This document shows, one piece after another, positions 1 to 11,304 of a DNA stretch of 64,000 nucleotides (its first letter is position 1; each line of letters opens with the position of its first letter). Below the pieces are notes generated by a model that saw nothing but the letters and a program-made list of their open reading frames with translations, was not told the origin of the DNA and did no database searches. The stretch lies in assembly GCA_022605425.2 (NCBI GenBank), contig CM061250.1, positions 859,501 to 923,500 of the forward strand, given 5' to 3'. The position numbers and the translations under genes were made by a program. Source of the DNA: Hamiltosporidium tvaerminnensis. Taxonomy: Eukaryota; Microsporidia; Dubosqiidae.

Positions 1-2097
1 AACATGTGTTTTAGTATTAACAAAGTAACACAGCCATTCTACCGTAGTGGTGATAGTATGGGTGGTGATGGTCTTTATAATACCACTAGTAGTCCTTATA
101 TTAACAGTAGTAGTCCTTATACTACTAATACAAACACTAATACCAATACAAATACTAGTACTTTCAATCCCCTTGCTAATTACTCTAATAATAAACACTA
201 TAACAGTTTAGAATTAACACATACAGTTATAGATGTATTAGCATCACCTAATTACATATTAAAATCACCTTCACCACCTATTTATATATTTATAATAGAA
301 GCTAGTGTTATTTCTTTTAAGAATGGTATGATAGATGTTTTTATTAGAAGTGTTTTAGATAATTTAGAAAATGTTCCTAATGTCAATGGACGGGTTAAGT
401 TTATGTTTATGTTTTATAATTCTAAGCTGTATATAATAAGAAGGGGTGAGGGTGAGGGTGAGGGTGAGGGGGGTGGTAGTAAGGATATAGGTATTAATAA
501 AGGTAGTAATAACGAAGAATATACCAATAATCAAGAATATAATACCAAAAATACACCCTCTCTTACTGTTATTAGTGACTTTTCTGAGATGCCTTTGGTT
601 ATGGAAAATGATTTTCTTTTTAGTTTTGAGGAAATAAAAAATATAAATTTTAATATTTTTAAAGAAATATTATTGTGTGATAATGAAGTGTTAAATGATT
701 TAGGAGGAGTTTTAAAATTTGTAAATTTTTTTTTAGAAAAAAGTGGTGGGGGTGGTAGTGTATTGGTTGGTATGTGTAGTGTACCTAATATAGGATGTGG
801 GTGTATAGATGTAAAAGATGAAAGTTTTTTATGCAAAAATACTTTTTATAAGGAAATTGCTAGTGAATTTAGTAGAAATTATATTTCGATTTCTTATTTT
901 TTATTTCCTAATTTAAATATGGAAATTCCTAGTCTTTCTGTTCTAAGTAGGTATACAGGAGGAGTGATGCATTATTTTCCAAATTTTAGTTGTAAAGATG
1001 AGTTGCATAGTTGTAAGGTGTATGGTGATATGGGGAGGTTTTTGAGTATGGATGTGGGGTTTGAAGGTGTGTGTAGAGTAAGAATGCCTAAGGAGTGTGT
1101 GTTTAAGGAGTTTTATGGTAATTTCCATTTAAAGAAACCTGATCTTCTCTCTTTTTCTAATTTTTATGCGTGTCATAGTTTTTCTTTTGAAATAGAAATT
1201 TGTGGTGATTTAAATGTTAATGCGTTGTGTGTTCAGGTGGCTTGTTTAAGAACAGTGAATGAAATAAGAAAAATAAGAATTTTAAATTTTTGTATTCCGG
1301 TGGATTTAAAGAATTCAGTTGGTGATTTTTATAAAAATATTGATTTTTATGCGTTGGTACATGGGTATGTGTTGAAGGGCATAAATAATATTTTAAAAAA
1401 TAAAAATGAACCGTTTGAGTTTATAAATAAAACTGTTAAAGAAATTTATAAGGGGTATTTAAATAATACAGGGAAAAATATTGGAAATGGAAAATTACCA
1501 GAGGAATTGGAAGAAATACCTTTGTTGTTGTTATGTGCTTATAAGTCTGTGGCTTTAAGGACTTCTAATTATACACCGATGGATTATAAAGTGTTTTATT
1601 CTTATCTTTTTACTGTGGGGTATCCAAAATTTATAGATTTATTAATTTATCCGAATTTAATTGGATTGCATTTAATTTATGAAGAAATATATTTGAATGG
1701 AATGGATGTACCAGTAAATTATGATAAGTATAGGTGTAGGTTGAGTTTGGATTATTTAGAAATATCTGGGTTCTATTTGTTGGATACAGGAGTTAATATA
1801 TTCTTTTTTGTTGGAAGTGAATGTAATAATGAAATGACGGAAATGTTGTTTGATTTTGAACTTAAAAGTGGAAGAATAAATGTGGGAATTAAAGATAATA
1901 ATTTTAGTAAAATTGTATGTAAAATGTTGGGAATGTTTATTTGTGGTAGGTATTTGAGTCCTAATTATTTTTATGTGAGAGATACAGGAGAAAGTGATAT
2001 TTATAAGGATATTTTCTTTTCGTATTTTTTAGAAGATTCTGTTCATGGATTGCCGAGTTATAATGAGTTTATAAAGAATTTAAGGTTGGATGGATAA
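1..2097 (+). CDS. SEC24: Sec24-family COPII coat protein, 5' end outside the window
   Basis: Sec24 is the cargo-binding subunit of the COPII coat that buds vesicles from the endoplasmic reticulum. The frame is open to the left edge, and codons 1-3 read N-M-C, which fits the last cysteine of the Sec24 zinc finger followed by its N-x-V-x-x-x-Y segment. The ATG at position 4 is therefore internal, not the start. Counting from that ATG, the trunk (vWA-like) domain begins near residue 92 (PIYIFIIEAS) and includes LSRYTGG near 314-320. The beta-sandwich follows (YGNF, PDLLSFSNF), then the helical domain (LLLLCAYKSVALR near 508-520) and a gelsolin-like domain (GFYLLDTGVNIFFFVG near 589-604). The C-terminal SYNEFIKNL matches the family's usual ending. 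Odd points are a Thr-Asn run near residues 40-51 and a Gly-Glu run near 148-159. Sec24 is preferred to Sec23 from the order and wording of these blocks; I am fairly sure. Confidence 0.88.
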   Translation, partial: NMCFSINKVTQPFYRSGDSMGGDGLYNTTSSPYINSSSPYTTNTNTNTNTNTSTFNPLANYSNNKHYNSLELTHTVIDVLASPNYILKSPSPPIYIFIIEASVISFKNGMIDVFIRSVLDNLENVPNVNGRVKFMFMFYNSKLYIIRRGEGEGEGEGGGSKDIGINKGSNNEEYTNNQEYNTKNTPSLTVISDFSEMPLVMENDFLFSFEEIKNINFNIFKEILLCDNEVLNDLGGVLKFVNFFLEKSGGGGSVLVGMCSVPNIGCGCIDVKDESFLCKNTFYKEIASEFSRNYISISYFLFPNLNMEIPSLSVLSRYTGGVMHYFPNFSCKDELHSCKVYGDMGRFLSMDVGFEGVCRVRMPKECVFKEFYGNFHLKKPDLLSFSNFYACHSFSFEIEICGDLNVNALCVQVACLRTVNEIRKIRILNFCIPVDLKNSVGDFYKNIDFYALVHGYVLKGINNILKNKNEPFEFINKTVKEIYKGYLNNTGKNIGNGKLPEELEEIPLLLLCAYKSVALRTSNYTPMDYKVFYSYLFTVGYPKFIDLLIYPNLIGLHLIYEEIYLNGMDVPVNYDKYRCRLSLDYLEISGFYLLDTGVNIFFFVGSECNNEMTEMLFDFELKSGRINVGIKDNNFSKIVCKMLGMFICGRYLSPNYFYVRDTGESDIYKDIFFSYFLEDSVHGLPSYNEFIKNLRLDG
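443..476 (+). repeat. GGGTGA simple repeat with G-quadruplex potential inside SEC24
   Basis: Five G-tracts of three or more bases are separated by TGA loops, ending in a run of six G. This satisfies the usual four-tract, short-loop G-quadruplex rule on the coding strand, so the structure could form in the mRNA. It encodes the Gly-Glu run of the Sec24 trunk domain and stands out in a strongly AT-rich window. Confidence 0.8.
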
Positions 2098-2310
2098 AAA
2101 TAAATTTTTATCTTTTAAAATTACTTTTTAATTTTAATTTTTTTTGGTTTTTATGTTAGGTGTGTGTTTTAATATTTTAGGTTCAAGGAGATGATGGATA
2201 ATAAATTTGTAGCTTTTAAAATTATATTTATTAGATTTAATAATTTAGATGAGTGTTTTAGACGATGATGGATGATAAATTTTATCTTTTAAAATTATAA
2301 TTTTATTTTA
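2089..2310. repeat. Three degenerate direct repeats downstream of SEC24
   Basis: Versions of a GATGGAT-AAATTT-CTTTTAAAATTA block start near 2089, 2192 and 2265. The first overlaps the SEC24 stop codon. The stretch from 2098 to 2516 otherwise holds no gene that I can see. Confidence 0.55.
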
Positions 2311-2516
2311 GATTTTTAATTTATAAGAGATTATATGTTTAAAGAAAGATTTCGGGTAAAAATAATGTGTTAGACATAGTTATCCTTTATCATTTAAATC
2401 TTTTTTTGAGGTTTTAATTGAGAAAAATTTATTATTTGTTGCTTTTTAATTTATGTGGTTGGTTTTGCTGTCAAATTAATTATATTGCAAAGAGTTAATA
2501 TTTTTTTATTTTTAAA

Positions 2517-3240
2517 GATATTTAAGTGATGGGTAAATACCCTCATTAAAAGCTAACTCTGCTTGGATATGAGCCTGCAAATTGATATATGAAATCATTG
2601 TTTGGATTTTTTGTGGGAATAAAAAACACTACATCTTCTGTTATTCTATGGGAGTTTATATGAAGAGAAATAAGGTTTACGATATGATGAAACGTTTTTT
2701 ACATGTATATTCAGTAGTTTTTTAGGTAACTAGATTGTAGACCGCTGCTGAACTCGTAGGTAATTGCCATGTAAAAGCATGAAAACCTAGTCTTGCTCAC
2801 TCGGTTTAGAAAACTTAGCGCCTGGGAATATAAAAACTAAAACTATTTAAAGCCGGAGGAGCTAAGTAGCAGATTATACCTGTTGGTATGACATTGCACT
2901 GTCTAGGTGGACCCCATGTAAATCTCTGAAATATATCTTAGCTAGAAGTTTATTGGGTTCGGAAAGTGTAGAGTAAGTCAGAACTCTGCATAGTTTCGGG
3001 AAAGCCCTGTGTGACTTTCGACCTAAAATCACTCATCATGCAACAGACATCTACGAACTGCTAGCAACAGCCTTGTATATAAATTACGTTCTACTTGCCT
3101 AGTATACGAAAGTCTTTAAAACGTATATATCGCAGAAGGTACTGATGGAGTGTTGGGGTAGCAGTTATTTATGTTAAAGCTGAACTGGTTTAATGTTATG
3201 AAAACAAATATAACAGTTGCCACTGTTTTGGGATGTGATA
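2517..3240 (+). repeat. R720 dispersed repeat, copy 1
   Basis: This is a full-length but diverged copy of the ~720-bp noncoding repeat found throughout the window. Conserved landmarks include the hairpin ATACC-TGTT-GGTAT near 2878, the GTGTAGAGTAAGT block near 2967, and the 3' end GATGTGATA. A possible 12-bp target duplication TTTATTTTTAAA lies at 2505-2516 and 3241-3252, but it is AT-rich and could be chance. The repeat ends 162 bp before the first LRR gene. Confidence 0.8.
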
Positions 3241-3402
3241 TTTATTTTTAAACAAAAATTTTTTAATCTAAAAAATTTTAAAATTAAAGAATTCAGATGA
3301 TCTATTTTTTATTTTATCAAATATAAAGAGATAAAAAGATCTACAAAAAAATTAAATATATTATTAAGACCCATTCTATATATTTCTATTTGGCTGCAAA
3401 AT

Positions 3403-5742
3403 ATGAAAGCAAGGTTATTTTTATTTATACTCAGTGTAAATCTATATTTTATATTAGTAATTTGTAAAAAAATAATGTTTTTTTCAATTCAGAATACAGA
3501 TGATAGAATCGATTATATCGAAAGTGAAGAGGAAGAAGTTTTTGAATTTAAAATACAAAGTAAATACATTTTGGACACATTCACATCTGTATATCTTTTA
3601 AAAAACACATATTTGAAATGTATTATGAGAAACGGAAGTCGGAAATATTTTATTCCACAAATTTCTAAAATTTTTGATTCTGAAGATATAATTCTTAGCC
3701 TATCTATAATTGAGGATGAACAAAACGATTCCCCGACAAATAAATATTTTTTAGGTCAAATTTCGAATGATTTTCTACTTAGATTCACAAAATATGTAAC
3801 AAAAGAAGATTTTTTTGTAAATACGTTATCGTTTATTGATTTAATTAATTTTTTAAGAGTTTTGGAAATTTTGGGATTTCAAAGAACAAAAAATAATACT
3901 GACTTTCTAAAACATTTGTTGGTCAAAAGCCTTATAGATGAAAATTTTAATTTTAAAAGTTATAAGAAACTTTTGGATTCAACAGAACAGAATATGAACA
4001 TTTATAATTTGAATTTTGAGTATTTTTTTAGCGTATTTTTGCATTTTGTATTTATCAAGAAAACAAAAAACTATACATTTTTATTTTTTAAAAGTAATAA
4101 TTCAATGCATGATCACAAAATAATTTTATCTTACAAAGCTTATATTTGGTACCGGGAAAGATTTTATAATGAAAATGTTTTTATTCTTGAGTCTGAAACA
4201 ATTTTACAACTTGATAAGATTTTAAGTTTAAAATGGGCAATTGATTGTATTTTATTTTTTATTAGGAGCTGTAAAATTGATATGTTTTGGTTTGCAGTTA
4301 CAGAAAATCTACCATCTGAAAAAATATTTAACTTGATTAGTTCGATCAAACCTAAAAATATTAAAAAGCTTATTATAAAAGATGATTTAATGGGTAAAAA
4401 CACATTTAAATGTGTGTTAGCGAATGCATACTTTGATACCGCGTCACATGTGAAAATATCATGTAATCTAAATATTGAAGAAATACGTAATGTACTTGTA
4501 AACTCTAAAAATATAAAAAAATTGGAAATCGGGAGCGATGATGCCCATTCTGATATATTAGCTGAACTGAACAAATATGCTTTATCTCACAAAAATATTT
4601 ATTTGAAATATAAATGTTACACTTTTGTTATGGATTGTAACAGATATAGTTTTTTAAAAAATATGCCTGAAAATTTCATTTTTTACGTCCAAAAATTCCA
4701 TGATTCATTTTTACACTGCGATTTTTGTCATCTTCAGTCTTCTAAACTATTTAGAAAAATAATTACAAGATTAAATCGTGATACATCCTTAAAAGAATAC
4801 AAAAAAATGTTTTCAAATTGTTTAAATGTTAAAGAAGCTTATATTTCAACGGTAAATAACGAATTAATGGAATTTCGTCATCTTGAACTGATAAAATATA
4901 TTTTTCAAATACCGAACTTAGAAAGTATTTCTTTTGAAAATGTCATTTGTATCAAAATATTAATAAGATATATTCTCGAATCCAAAAAATTGATTTCGCT
5001 TAAATTTTATAATTCTTCTTTTCTTTCTGAGTCATTTGATAAGTGTAATATAAAAAATTTTACACTTAGAGGTATAACGATAAAAAAATCAAGATTTTGT
5101 TTAAATGGTGATTTCATAAAGTTTCTATCATCTTTTGAAAAACTTATATTTTTAAAAATCTATATTAAAGATATAGATTCGGGCTTTAAAAAATTAATAG
5201 TAGAATCGGCTTCTAATCATCCAAAAGAAAAATTTAATTCTAAGTTGGATTATTTGAAAATTACTTTAAATGAAAATATTGCTAAAGATTTGCCAATATT
5301 ATCTGTTTTTTCGTATTTTTTTGAGATTTCAAATTTGAAAGTTTTAATTTTACAAATAAATAAAATCGAAGAGCAAGATGCTTCCGTGATTTCAAATATG
5401 AAATATTTAAAAGAAATGCATTTGACTGTTTATCAAAATAAAAATAAAATTTTTCTACAAAGACTGACTAAAATATTAGAAAATAAAACAATAAAACTGA
5501 TAAAAATTGAAGTAAAATATTTAGATATAAATATATTTGAATATATTTGTGTTCTTGAAAATGTTGAGAACATTTTCATTTATTTCGAACAAATCGAAAC
5601 AGAAGAATTATATTCTATATATAAAATGAGATTAAACTATTCTTCTGGTATTACTTTAAACTGTAAAAATGATCAGCCGCTTTCTCCAGATGCCATTAAC
5701 TTTTGTAATGAATATAATATTGAATTTTCTGAAATTGATTAA
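3403..5742 (+). CDS. Secreted leucine-rich-repeat-like protein (paralogue 1)
   Basis: This 779-residue protein starts with a signal peptide (hydrophobic residues 4-20, then CKK). An acidic patch (ESEEEEVFEF) follows near 41-50. Residues about 120-210 form an alpha-helical domain around GQISNDFLLRFTKY. The second half has irregular leucine-rich repeats, for example IKKLIIKDD, IKKLEIGSD and LISLKFYNS. Domain order and length match the 781-residue gene at 17224-19569, so both belong to one paralogous family. Secreted LRR families are known in several microsporidia, but their ligands are not. A CCC triplet at 3370-3372 precedes the ATG by 30 bases. The repeats are too divergent to number, and the LRR assignment is by eye. 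Confidence 0.72.
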   Translation: MKARLFLFILSVNLYFILVICKKIMFFSIQNTDDRIDYIESEEEEVFEFKIQSKYILDTFTSVYLLKNTYLKCIMRNGSRKYFIPQISKIFDSEDIILSLSIIEDEQNDSPTNKYFLGQISNDFLLRFTKYVTKEDFFVNTLSFIDLINFLRVLEILGFQRTKNNTDFLKHLLVKSLIDENFNFKSYKKLLDSTEQNMNIYNLNFEYFFSVFLHFVFIKKTKNYTFLFFKSNNSMHDHKIILSYKAYIWYRERFYNENVFILESETILQLDKILSLKWAIDCILFFIRSCKIDMFWFAVTENLPSEKIFNLISSIKPKNIKKLIIKDDLMGKNTFKCVLANAYFDTASHVKISCNLNIEEIRNVLVNSKNIKKLEIGSDDAHSDILAELNKYALSHKNIYLKYKCYTFVMDCNRYSFLKNMPENFIFYVQKFHDSFLHCDFCHLQSSKLFRKIITRLNRDTSLKEYKKMFSNCLNVKEAYISTVNNELMEFRHLELIKYIFQIPNLESISFENVICIKILIRYILESKKLISLKFYNSSFLSESFDKCNIKNFTLRGITIKKSRFCLNGDFIKFLSSFEKLIFLKIYIKDIDSGFKKLIVESASNHPKEKFNSKLDYLKITLNENIAKDLPILSVFSYFFEISNLKVLILQINKIEEQDASVISNMKYLKEMHLTVYQNKNKIFLQRLTKILENKTIKLIKIEVKYLDINIFEYICVLENVENIFIYFEQIETEELYSIYKMRLNYSSGITLNCKNDQPLSPDAINFCNEYNIEFSEID

Positions 5743-8700
5743 ATGTTTTTAATTTGAATCTTTATAATTTATTTTACAAATAGTTGAGGTTATAAAAGAA
5801 TCAATGTATCATTTATTATTTTTTAAGTAAATCTACTATCTAAAGTATTATCTATTAAAACAATTCAAGGTTATAATTAGTAAAGGTTTATTTAGTTCAA
5901 TATACGTATCTTTATTTTTAAATTAGATGTAAATTATTCTATTCTGGATTTAATAAATAATGTTGTTGTTGTTTTATCTACAAACTATTCTAATAAAATA
6001 TTGTTTTATCACTCTCTCGGATATGCGATATTTATTGGTCAAAAACACAAATAAATTACGATATTAGAAATTATAAAACAAATACATCTATATGATGATA
6101 AACATAATATACATGACAGCAAAAACAAAAAATTTTATACTTAGTATCAAAAACTTTTGGCTATTCTTAGATATATTTTTTTATTACAGCTTTAACAATC
6201 GGATTTTATATAGAAATTATTATTTTGAAACTTTCAAATATGCTTTTTTTATATCTCAAGTACTTTATATATTCTTTTAACCATTTTAATATATTCATTT
6301 GCAAGTTATTCATCCTATTTGATCGAAGCAGAATTTATTTGTTCATAAGATAAATGCGTTATTTATTTTTTTATCATCTTCCTGTTTCCGCGTTTTAAAG
6401 TTTTTTTAAAAAATTTTTATTAGGTAAATTTCAATAACTCTTATATTTGACAAAAAAATTGAATTCAAAAAAGTTCAACATAATTTGATTTTTAAAATTA
6501 TCACTTCAATATAATTCTCCAATGTATCAATCAAGTAATTAAAAACCTTATATAATATGCACACAACTGGAAAGATATTTTATGAGCATTTTTTTAGCGC
6601 TAGATAATTTATCAACTAATTTAAACATATAGTAAATAAAAATAGAAACTATGCATTAATATTTACATTAATTATTTCATTAATATTATATTTTGTCTTT
6701 TTTAATCATCTTGCCTATTATTTTGAAAAAAAATTTCGATATCTTCTTCTGATTGTGAAAACTAAACTTTTGAATAAGAAAATTAGAAAAACCGAGTGTT
6801 TAAGAGGATCGTATTCTTTATAACTTTATATAATTAATTCTATGATAGATATTTGTTTTTAAAATATATTTCTTTCCTGTATACCGAGCATTTCAAATTT
6901 TAAAAGATCAATCATGTAATTCAAATCATTACTTACTCATATTGCGAGAAATCTTTATCCTTTTTATTAACATTTAGTATCCGCTTAGATTTCTTTAGAT
7001 CATAAAGTCTTACGAGCCATTGAATAAAATAAAAAGTGGCACTATTCTTTAAGAATGTATAATATTATGTATAGATTGTTTAACTTTCAAATATTTTGAT
7101 CATATCCTTTACCATGCGCTCATAAATATTTGATTGAATTTAGTGATCGAAAATATTCCATTTTTAATTTATACTATTGATTAGAATAGGAATTTATAAT
7201 TTTTTAATTTTGTGCAATCATTATCTTGTTAAAATGGGACTTAAAAGAACGATTCTATATTTTAAGTTGTAAACCCAGGCTTTCAAAAGAATCATCTAAA
7301 AAAACTTTGTATTGCTTTATTAATAAAATTCGATTTCTCACACTCGCATAAGACATAGAGCATAACATTCATAGACTATTCTTCCGAAAATATAATGTAA
7401 GTGCGCAATTTTAATAGTATAAGCATGTCCAAGTTTCCATCACAACAAAAACTTGGCATCAAATACAATAAAATCAATATAATATTCATCCTAAAAGAGA
7501 AAATGTAGATTTTCTGCAATAGAATTGAAAAACTACTAAATTTCAAAATTCTATCTTAAATGACATGTTTTATAAACCCGATCCCGTAAGCGAAATAGAT
7601 AACCATCTTTTAAAGAGAAATATTTGCATTTTGTTCACATACATTTTAGATCCTGCATAGTTAAAAAACTCAAGGAGAATTTTAGATTTATAAATCGGTG
7701 TTCTTAGATATGATTATTCTTGATTATATTTATTCTGCGCTTATTAAGAATAAAGCCAGCCAAAGATCTTTTTGCATGATTTTATCTTCATGAAACTTTT
7801 TATCAAGAGACTCTAAAATATATAAATTCGAATCTTTCTGGGATTTTTCTGACAAAAGGTTGTGATTGTTCAGTCTTAAAATTCAAGCGAATAAACTAAT
7901 TTTTTTAGCTTGAGTCAACCATAAATGTAAATATATATAGATTTCTATATTCGTAATGTTTTGTCAAAACCATACATTTAAAACTATGCAGAAGAATTGC
8001 AAAATTTTTACAAATAAATAAATTTATATCAATAGGTATTTATCTTGGAATAGATAAAAATCGAATAAATATAAAAAGATAATCAATTTGAATGTAAGAA
8101 CCTGATTTTATTTTTACAGTTGTAACTTATTTAAAAAATCAAAAAGTTCTGATTCCCACACTAAATTTCCAAAGTCCAATCTCGTGATCTCCAAAATGCG
8201 ATTTTTTTTCTTTGGTTTCGATTAAGTCTCAATTGATAAATGCCCAAATAAATGGGAAAGCTTTAATTTCCCAGTAGATTGTGTTTTCATTTGTCAGAAA
8301 AAATAGGATAAGATTTTTTTGAAAAATTGAATATAAAACATAACGCTTTTGTTTACCAATTTGTAACACCTTGTTGAATATAAGCATGATTTATAAATAA
8401 AAAGATATAATTCAACTATATTTTCTAAGAAATTGAATATTTACTGAACTGATCGATCTACACACAATTTGTTTTTATTTATGAAAATTAATTGAAGAAA
8501 ATATTACAACTAAATGTAGCATATGTATTGTATATAGGATTGTAAACACACTTAGGACTGATTATTTTATTTCTAATGAATGTGACTTATTTATTCTAAA
8601 TCAATTTAAAATCTACGTGAAAGAAAACAACAATATTTAAATTTTTCTAAAATACTTACTTTTGCTTAAGTTTTAGTAAATAAAGTGAATTTTCTTAATT

Positions 8701-8969
8701 TTTACATTAGGTTGTATAATGACTCGATAATATCACAACATGGTATTTGACAAGTATAATAATAATAAAATCGAAACATTCGACCCTTAATTTATGCCTA
8801 TTCTATTGATTTTTATTAAGCTGAGAAAAAACCTATCCAAGATATTCTCTATTCTATAAAAAAATACCTGAATATTAAGAATGTACAATATTTCACAATT
8901 CAAATAATATATTTTATACCTAGATCATGTTTAAAAAAATTGAATGTAGTTTGTCTTCTGATGAAATTA
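5743..8969. other. Gene-free AT-rich stretch
   Basis: I see no supported gene, RNA or recognisable repeat here. The longest ATG frame, 62 codons at 6092-6280, is hydrophobic low-complexity sequence without an upstream CCC or GGG signal and is not called. Confidence 0.5.
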
Positions 8970-9430
8970 AAACGGTTCTGTGCTGACATTCATAACTGCT
9001 CACCTTTTACCTCGTCTTGATTCCCCATAATACGTACATTCCACCGCTTTCATTTTAAAAATTTATATAACGCAAAAAATAACGAGCAGTCGCTCTCATT
9101 TCGTTAATTTTTGTTGCCATATGTGTGTAAACATACCAAAACTTCTTAGTATTTCTCAAGACTAGTGGAATTACAGTTACTCCAAATTCTCGAGTTTTAT
9201 ATAAATCTGGCTAAGATAAATATCAGGAACTCACATGAGATACACTCAATTATTTAGATAAAGTATCAACAAAAAAAGCCCATAATTTCGTTTTCTTAGC
9301 TTTTTATAGGTTATTTTTTTACATTTTCGTGGTCCTGTTTCTAAGAGGAATGAGCAAGGCCAAGTTCTTATCCCTTTGCATGGTAATTTCTCACAAAACC
9401 AGTCTTGGTTTCATATCAAGCTACATAGAA
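8970..9430 (-). repeat. Old, strongly decayed R720 copy
   Basis: In minus-strand order of the family, scattered matches survive: TAACTGCT near 8993, CGTACATTCCA near 9032, a TTCGTTAAT-TTGTTGC pair near 9102, GCTAAGATA near 9210, and GAGCAAGGC near 9352. The order and spacing agree with the intact copies although the sequence between is largely scrambled. Confidence 0.5.
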
Positions 9431-10235
9431 TAAATAAAAGCCGAGCTTTTACGAACATCTGCAGTATTTTGCAAAACTCATTCAATTTATACAAAATCTA
9501 TGGAACAGCTTATAGTGTAATGTGTAAATTATTTAATTAAAAGTTTAAAACATGTTTTTCTTAATGATTTTTACGGATTTAGACAATAATTTCCAAAAGG
9601 ATTTCATCTAAGCATTACCAAGTAGATAGTTTAAGCTGGTTATACCCCCCCAATCTTATCCAATCAAAAAAATACGTATAATTGAAATATTAACTTCAAT
9701 ATTGAATTATATAGGAAGCAAAGGAACAAATGATTATTATTCATGTAAAATGCAATGAGAAAAATGATAAAAAGTTAAATCTAGGAAGAACGACTAATTG
9801 TTAAAATTTTGTTTATTCGAGAAATCATAAAAACATTTGAAAATATATAATTTTTTAGATTTAAGCACGTATTTGCAAGAGTTTTGTGGTTATTAGACCA
9901 TACTAAATGATAAAATTTGATCAATCTATAATTTAAGAACTTTATTCATGAATTCCGATTCTCCTAAACAAATAAAAATTCAAGTCTAATGAACAAAACA
10001 AAGATACCCAGATTCAGTATTTCAAAAAAAAGAATCAAAATAAAAGAAAATACCAGGATAAAATGACTTTCCAAATTCAGAATGAAGACTAATTCGTTCT
10101 GTTTAAGGTAAGAAATTAAATAAATAATTTTTATTGAGATTCGGCTAATCTCATGAAGCCGCCTCAAATTATTTAAACTTAAAAAGCCAAGAAATTTTGA
10201 TAAACTATTTCATGTTTTGAAGTTTATTTATATAT
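9431..10235. other. Gene-free AT-rich stretch
   Basis: Nothing recognisable apart from one short run of C near 9644. The minus-strand frame at 9964-10167 is hydrophobic low-complexity sequence and is not called. Confidence 0.45.
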
Positions 10236-11243
10236 AGCATATAGCAAGAAAAAATGAGCTTGTGAGTGTTAGTGACTCTTCAAGCTGGTTAAAGAGAGGG
10301 AATATTAGACCACGCAATGAAGCTGTGTTCTGCTATATCCAGGATAGAAATGTATTCTGGGAAGCAGATGGTATGTGTCAACATTGCGGAAAGTCTGGTA
10401 AGACTGTAGATCATCTAGCAACTCGATGTGAAAAAATGCTAGGCCAGGACTACACCAGACGGCATAATGAAGTGGTTAGATGCCTACACTCACTTCTCCT
10501 AAATAGATATAAGTTCAAGTCCTCAAAACGAATCAGGGGTCATTCAGTTCAAGAAATTCTTGATAATGAGTATGCAGAGATAAGAGTGGACACCAGAATA
10601 AAACTGATGTCAAAATTCGGAATAACAGACCGGACATATTTATTTTAGATAAGAAGAAGAATAAGATAACACTCATTGAAGTAGGAATCACTTCCCAAGA
10701 TTCACTTCAAATAGTTGAAACTGAAAAACTTAGGAAGTATGACCTGCTAGCCAATGAGTTGGGTCCTATTTATAAGTGTAGTGTTGAGATAATCACTTAT
10801 GTGATGACCTGGGACGGTATTGTGACAAAATACCATAAATCTCATATTAAAAGATTAGAAATACCCATGAATGTAGAGGCATACATTCAGTCTATAGTAC
10901 TTAAGAAAACAGTCGAAACAATTTCCTTTGATCGACGAAGAGGACTTGAGTCAGGACTAAATGCCGAAGAGAGCTGGGAGAGAGCGTCAATGGGTGTTAT
11001 TATGAGATCAGAGATGCATGAGGAACCTATTCCCTTTAAAAGAAGAGAAGAGAGAGGAAGATGGTGGAAAAAATTTAAAACCAAAAAATATTACCCACTT
11101 ATTTCACAAGAAGGAACCACTTTAGAGGAATTGACTAATAACATAAATGAAGAGTCGGAGGAAGAGATAGAAGTGGTTGAAATGGTGGAACGGATTATCT
11201 AAAAAAAGAAAAATTTGTTAACCCAGAATTTTATCAAATAAAA
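10236..11243 (+). mobile_element. Non-LTR retroelement 3' end, copy A (5'-truncated, frameshifted)
   Basis: This is the C-terminal part of a retroelement protein. It has a zinc knuckle C-Q-H-C...H-L-A-T-R-C (near 10378-10430), then YTRRHNEVVR, then a segment ending in LIEVGIT that resembles the PD-(D/E)xK restriction-like endonuclease of R2, CRE and NeSL-type elements. Compared with the copy at 32.6 kb it has lost one A near 10602, so the frame breaks: one frame runs 10262-10648 and the rest lies in another frame to 11202. It ends with CCCAGAATTTTAT, shared with the other copies. No reverse transcriptase domain is present, as expected for a 5'-truncated insertion. No target duplication is evident. 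It is a dead fragment. Confidence 0.8.
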
Positions 11244-11304
11244 AAATATAAATATTAAATAATAAACCAATGTTTAATACCAAATAAAAAACAATAAATA
11301 AATA

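Noticed and set aside
3140-3165. Hammerhead ribozyme core in R720 (CTGATGGAG)
   Set aside because: The required CTGATGA and GAAA pair is not present in the right order.
6092-6280. 62-codon hydrophobic frame
   Set aside because: Low-complexity AT-driven sequence without a start signal.
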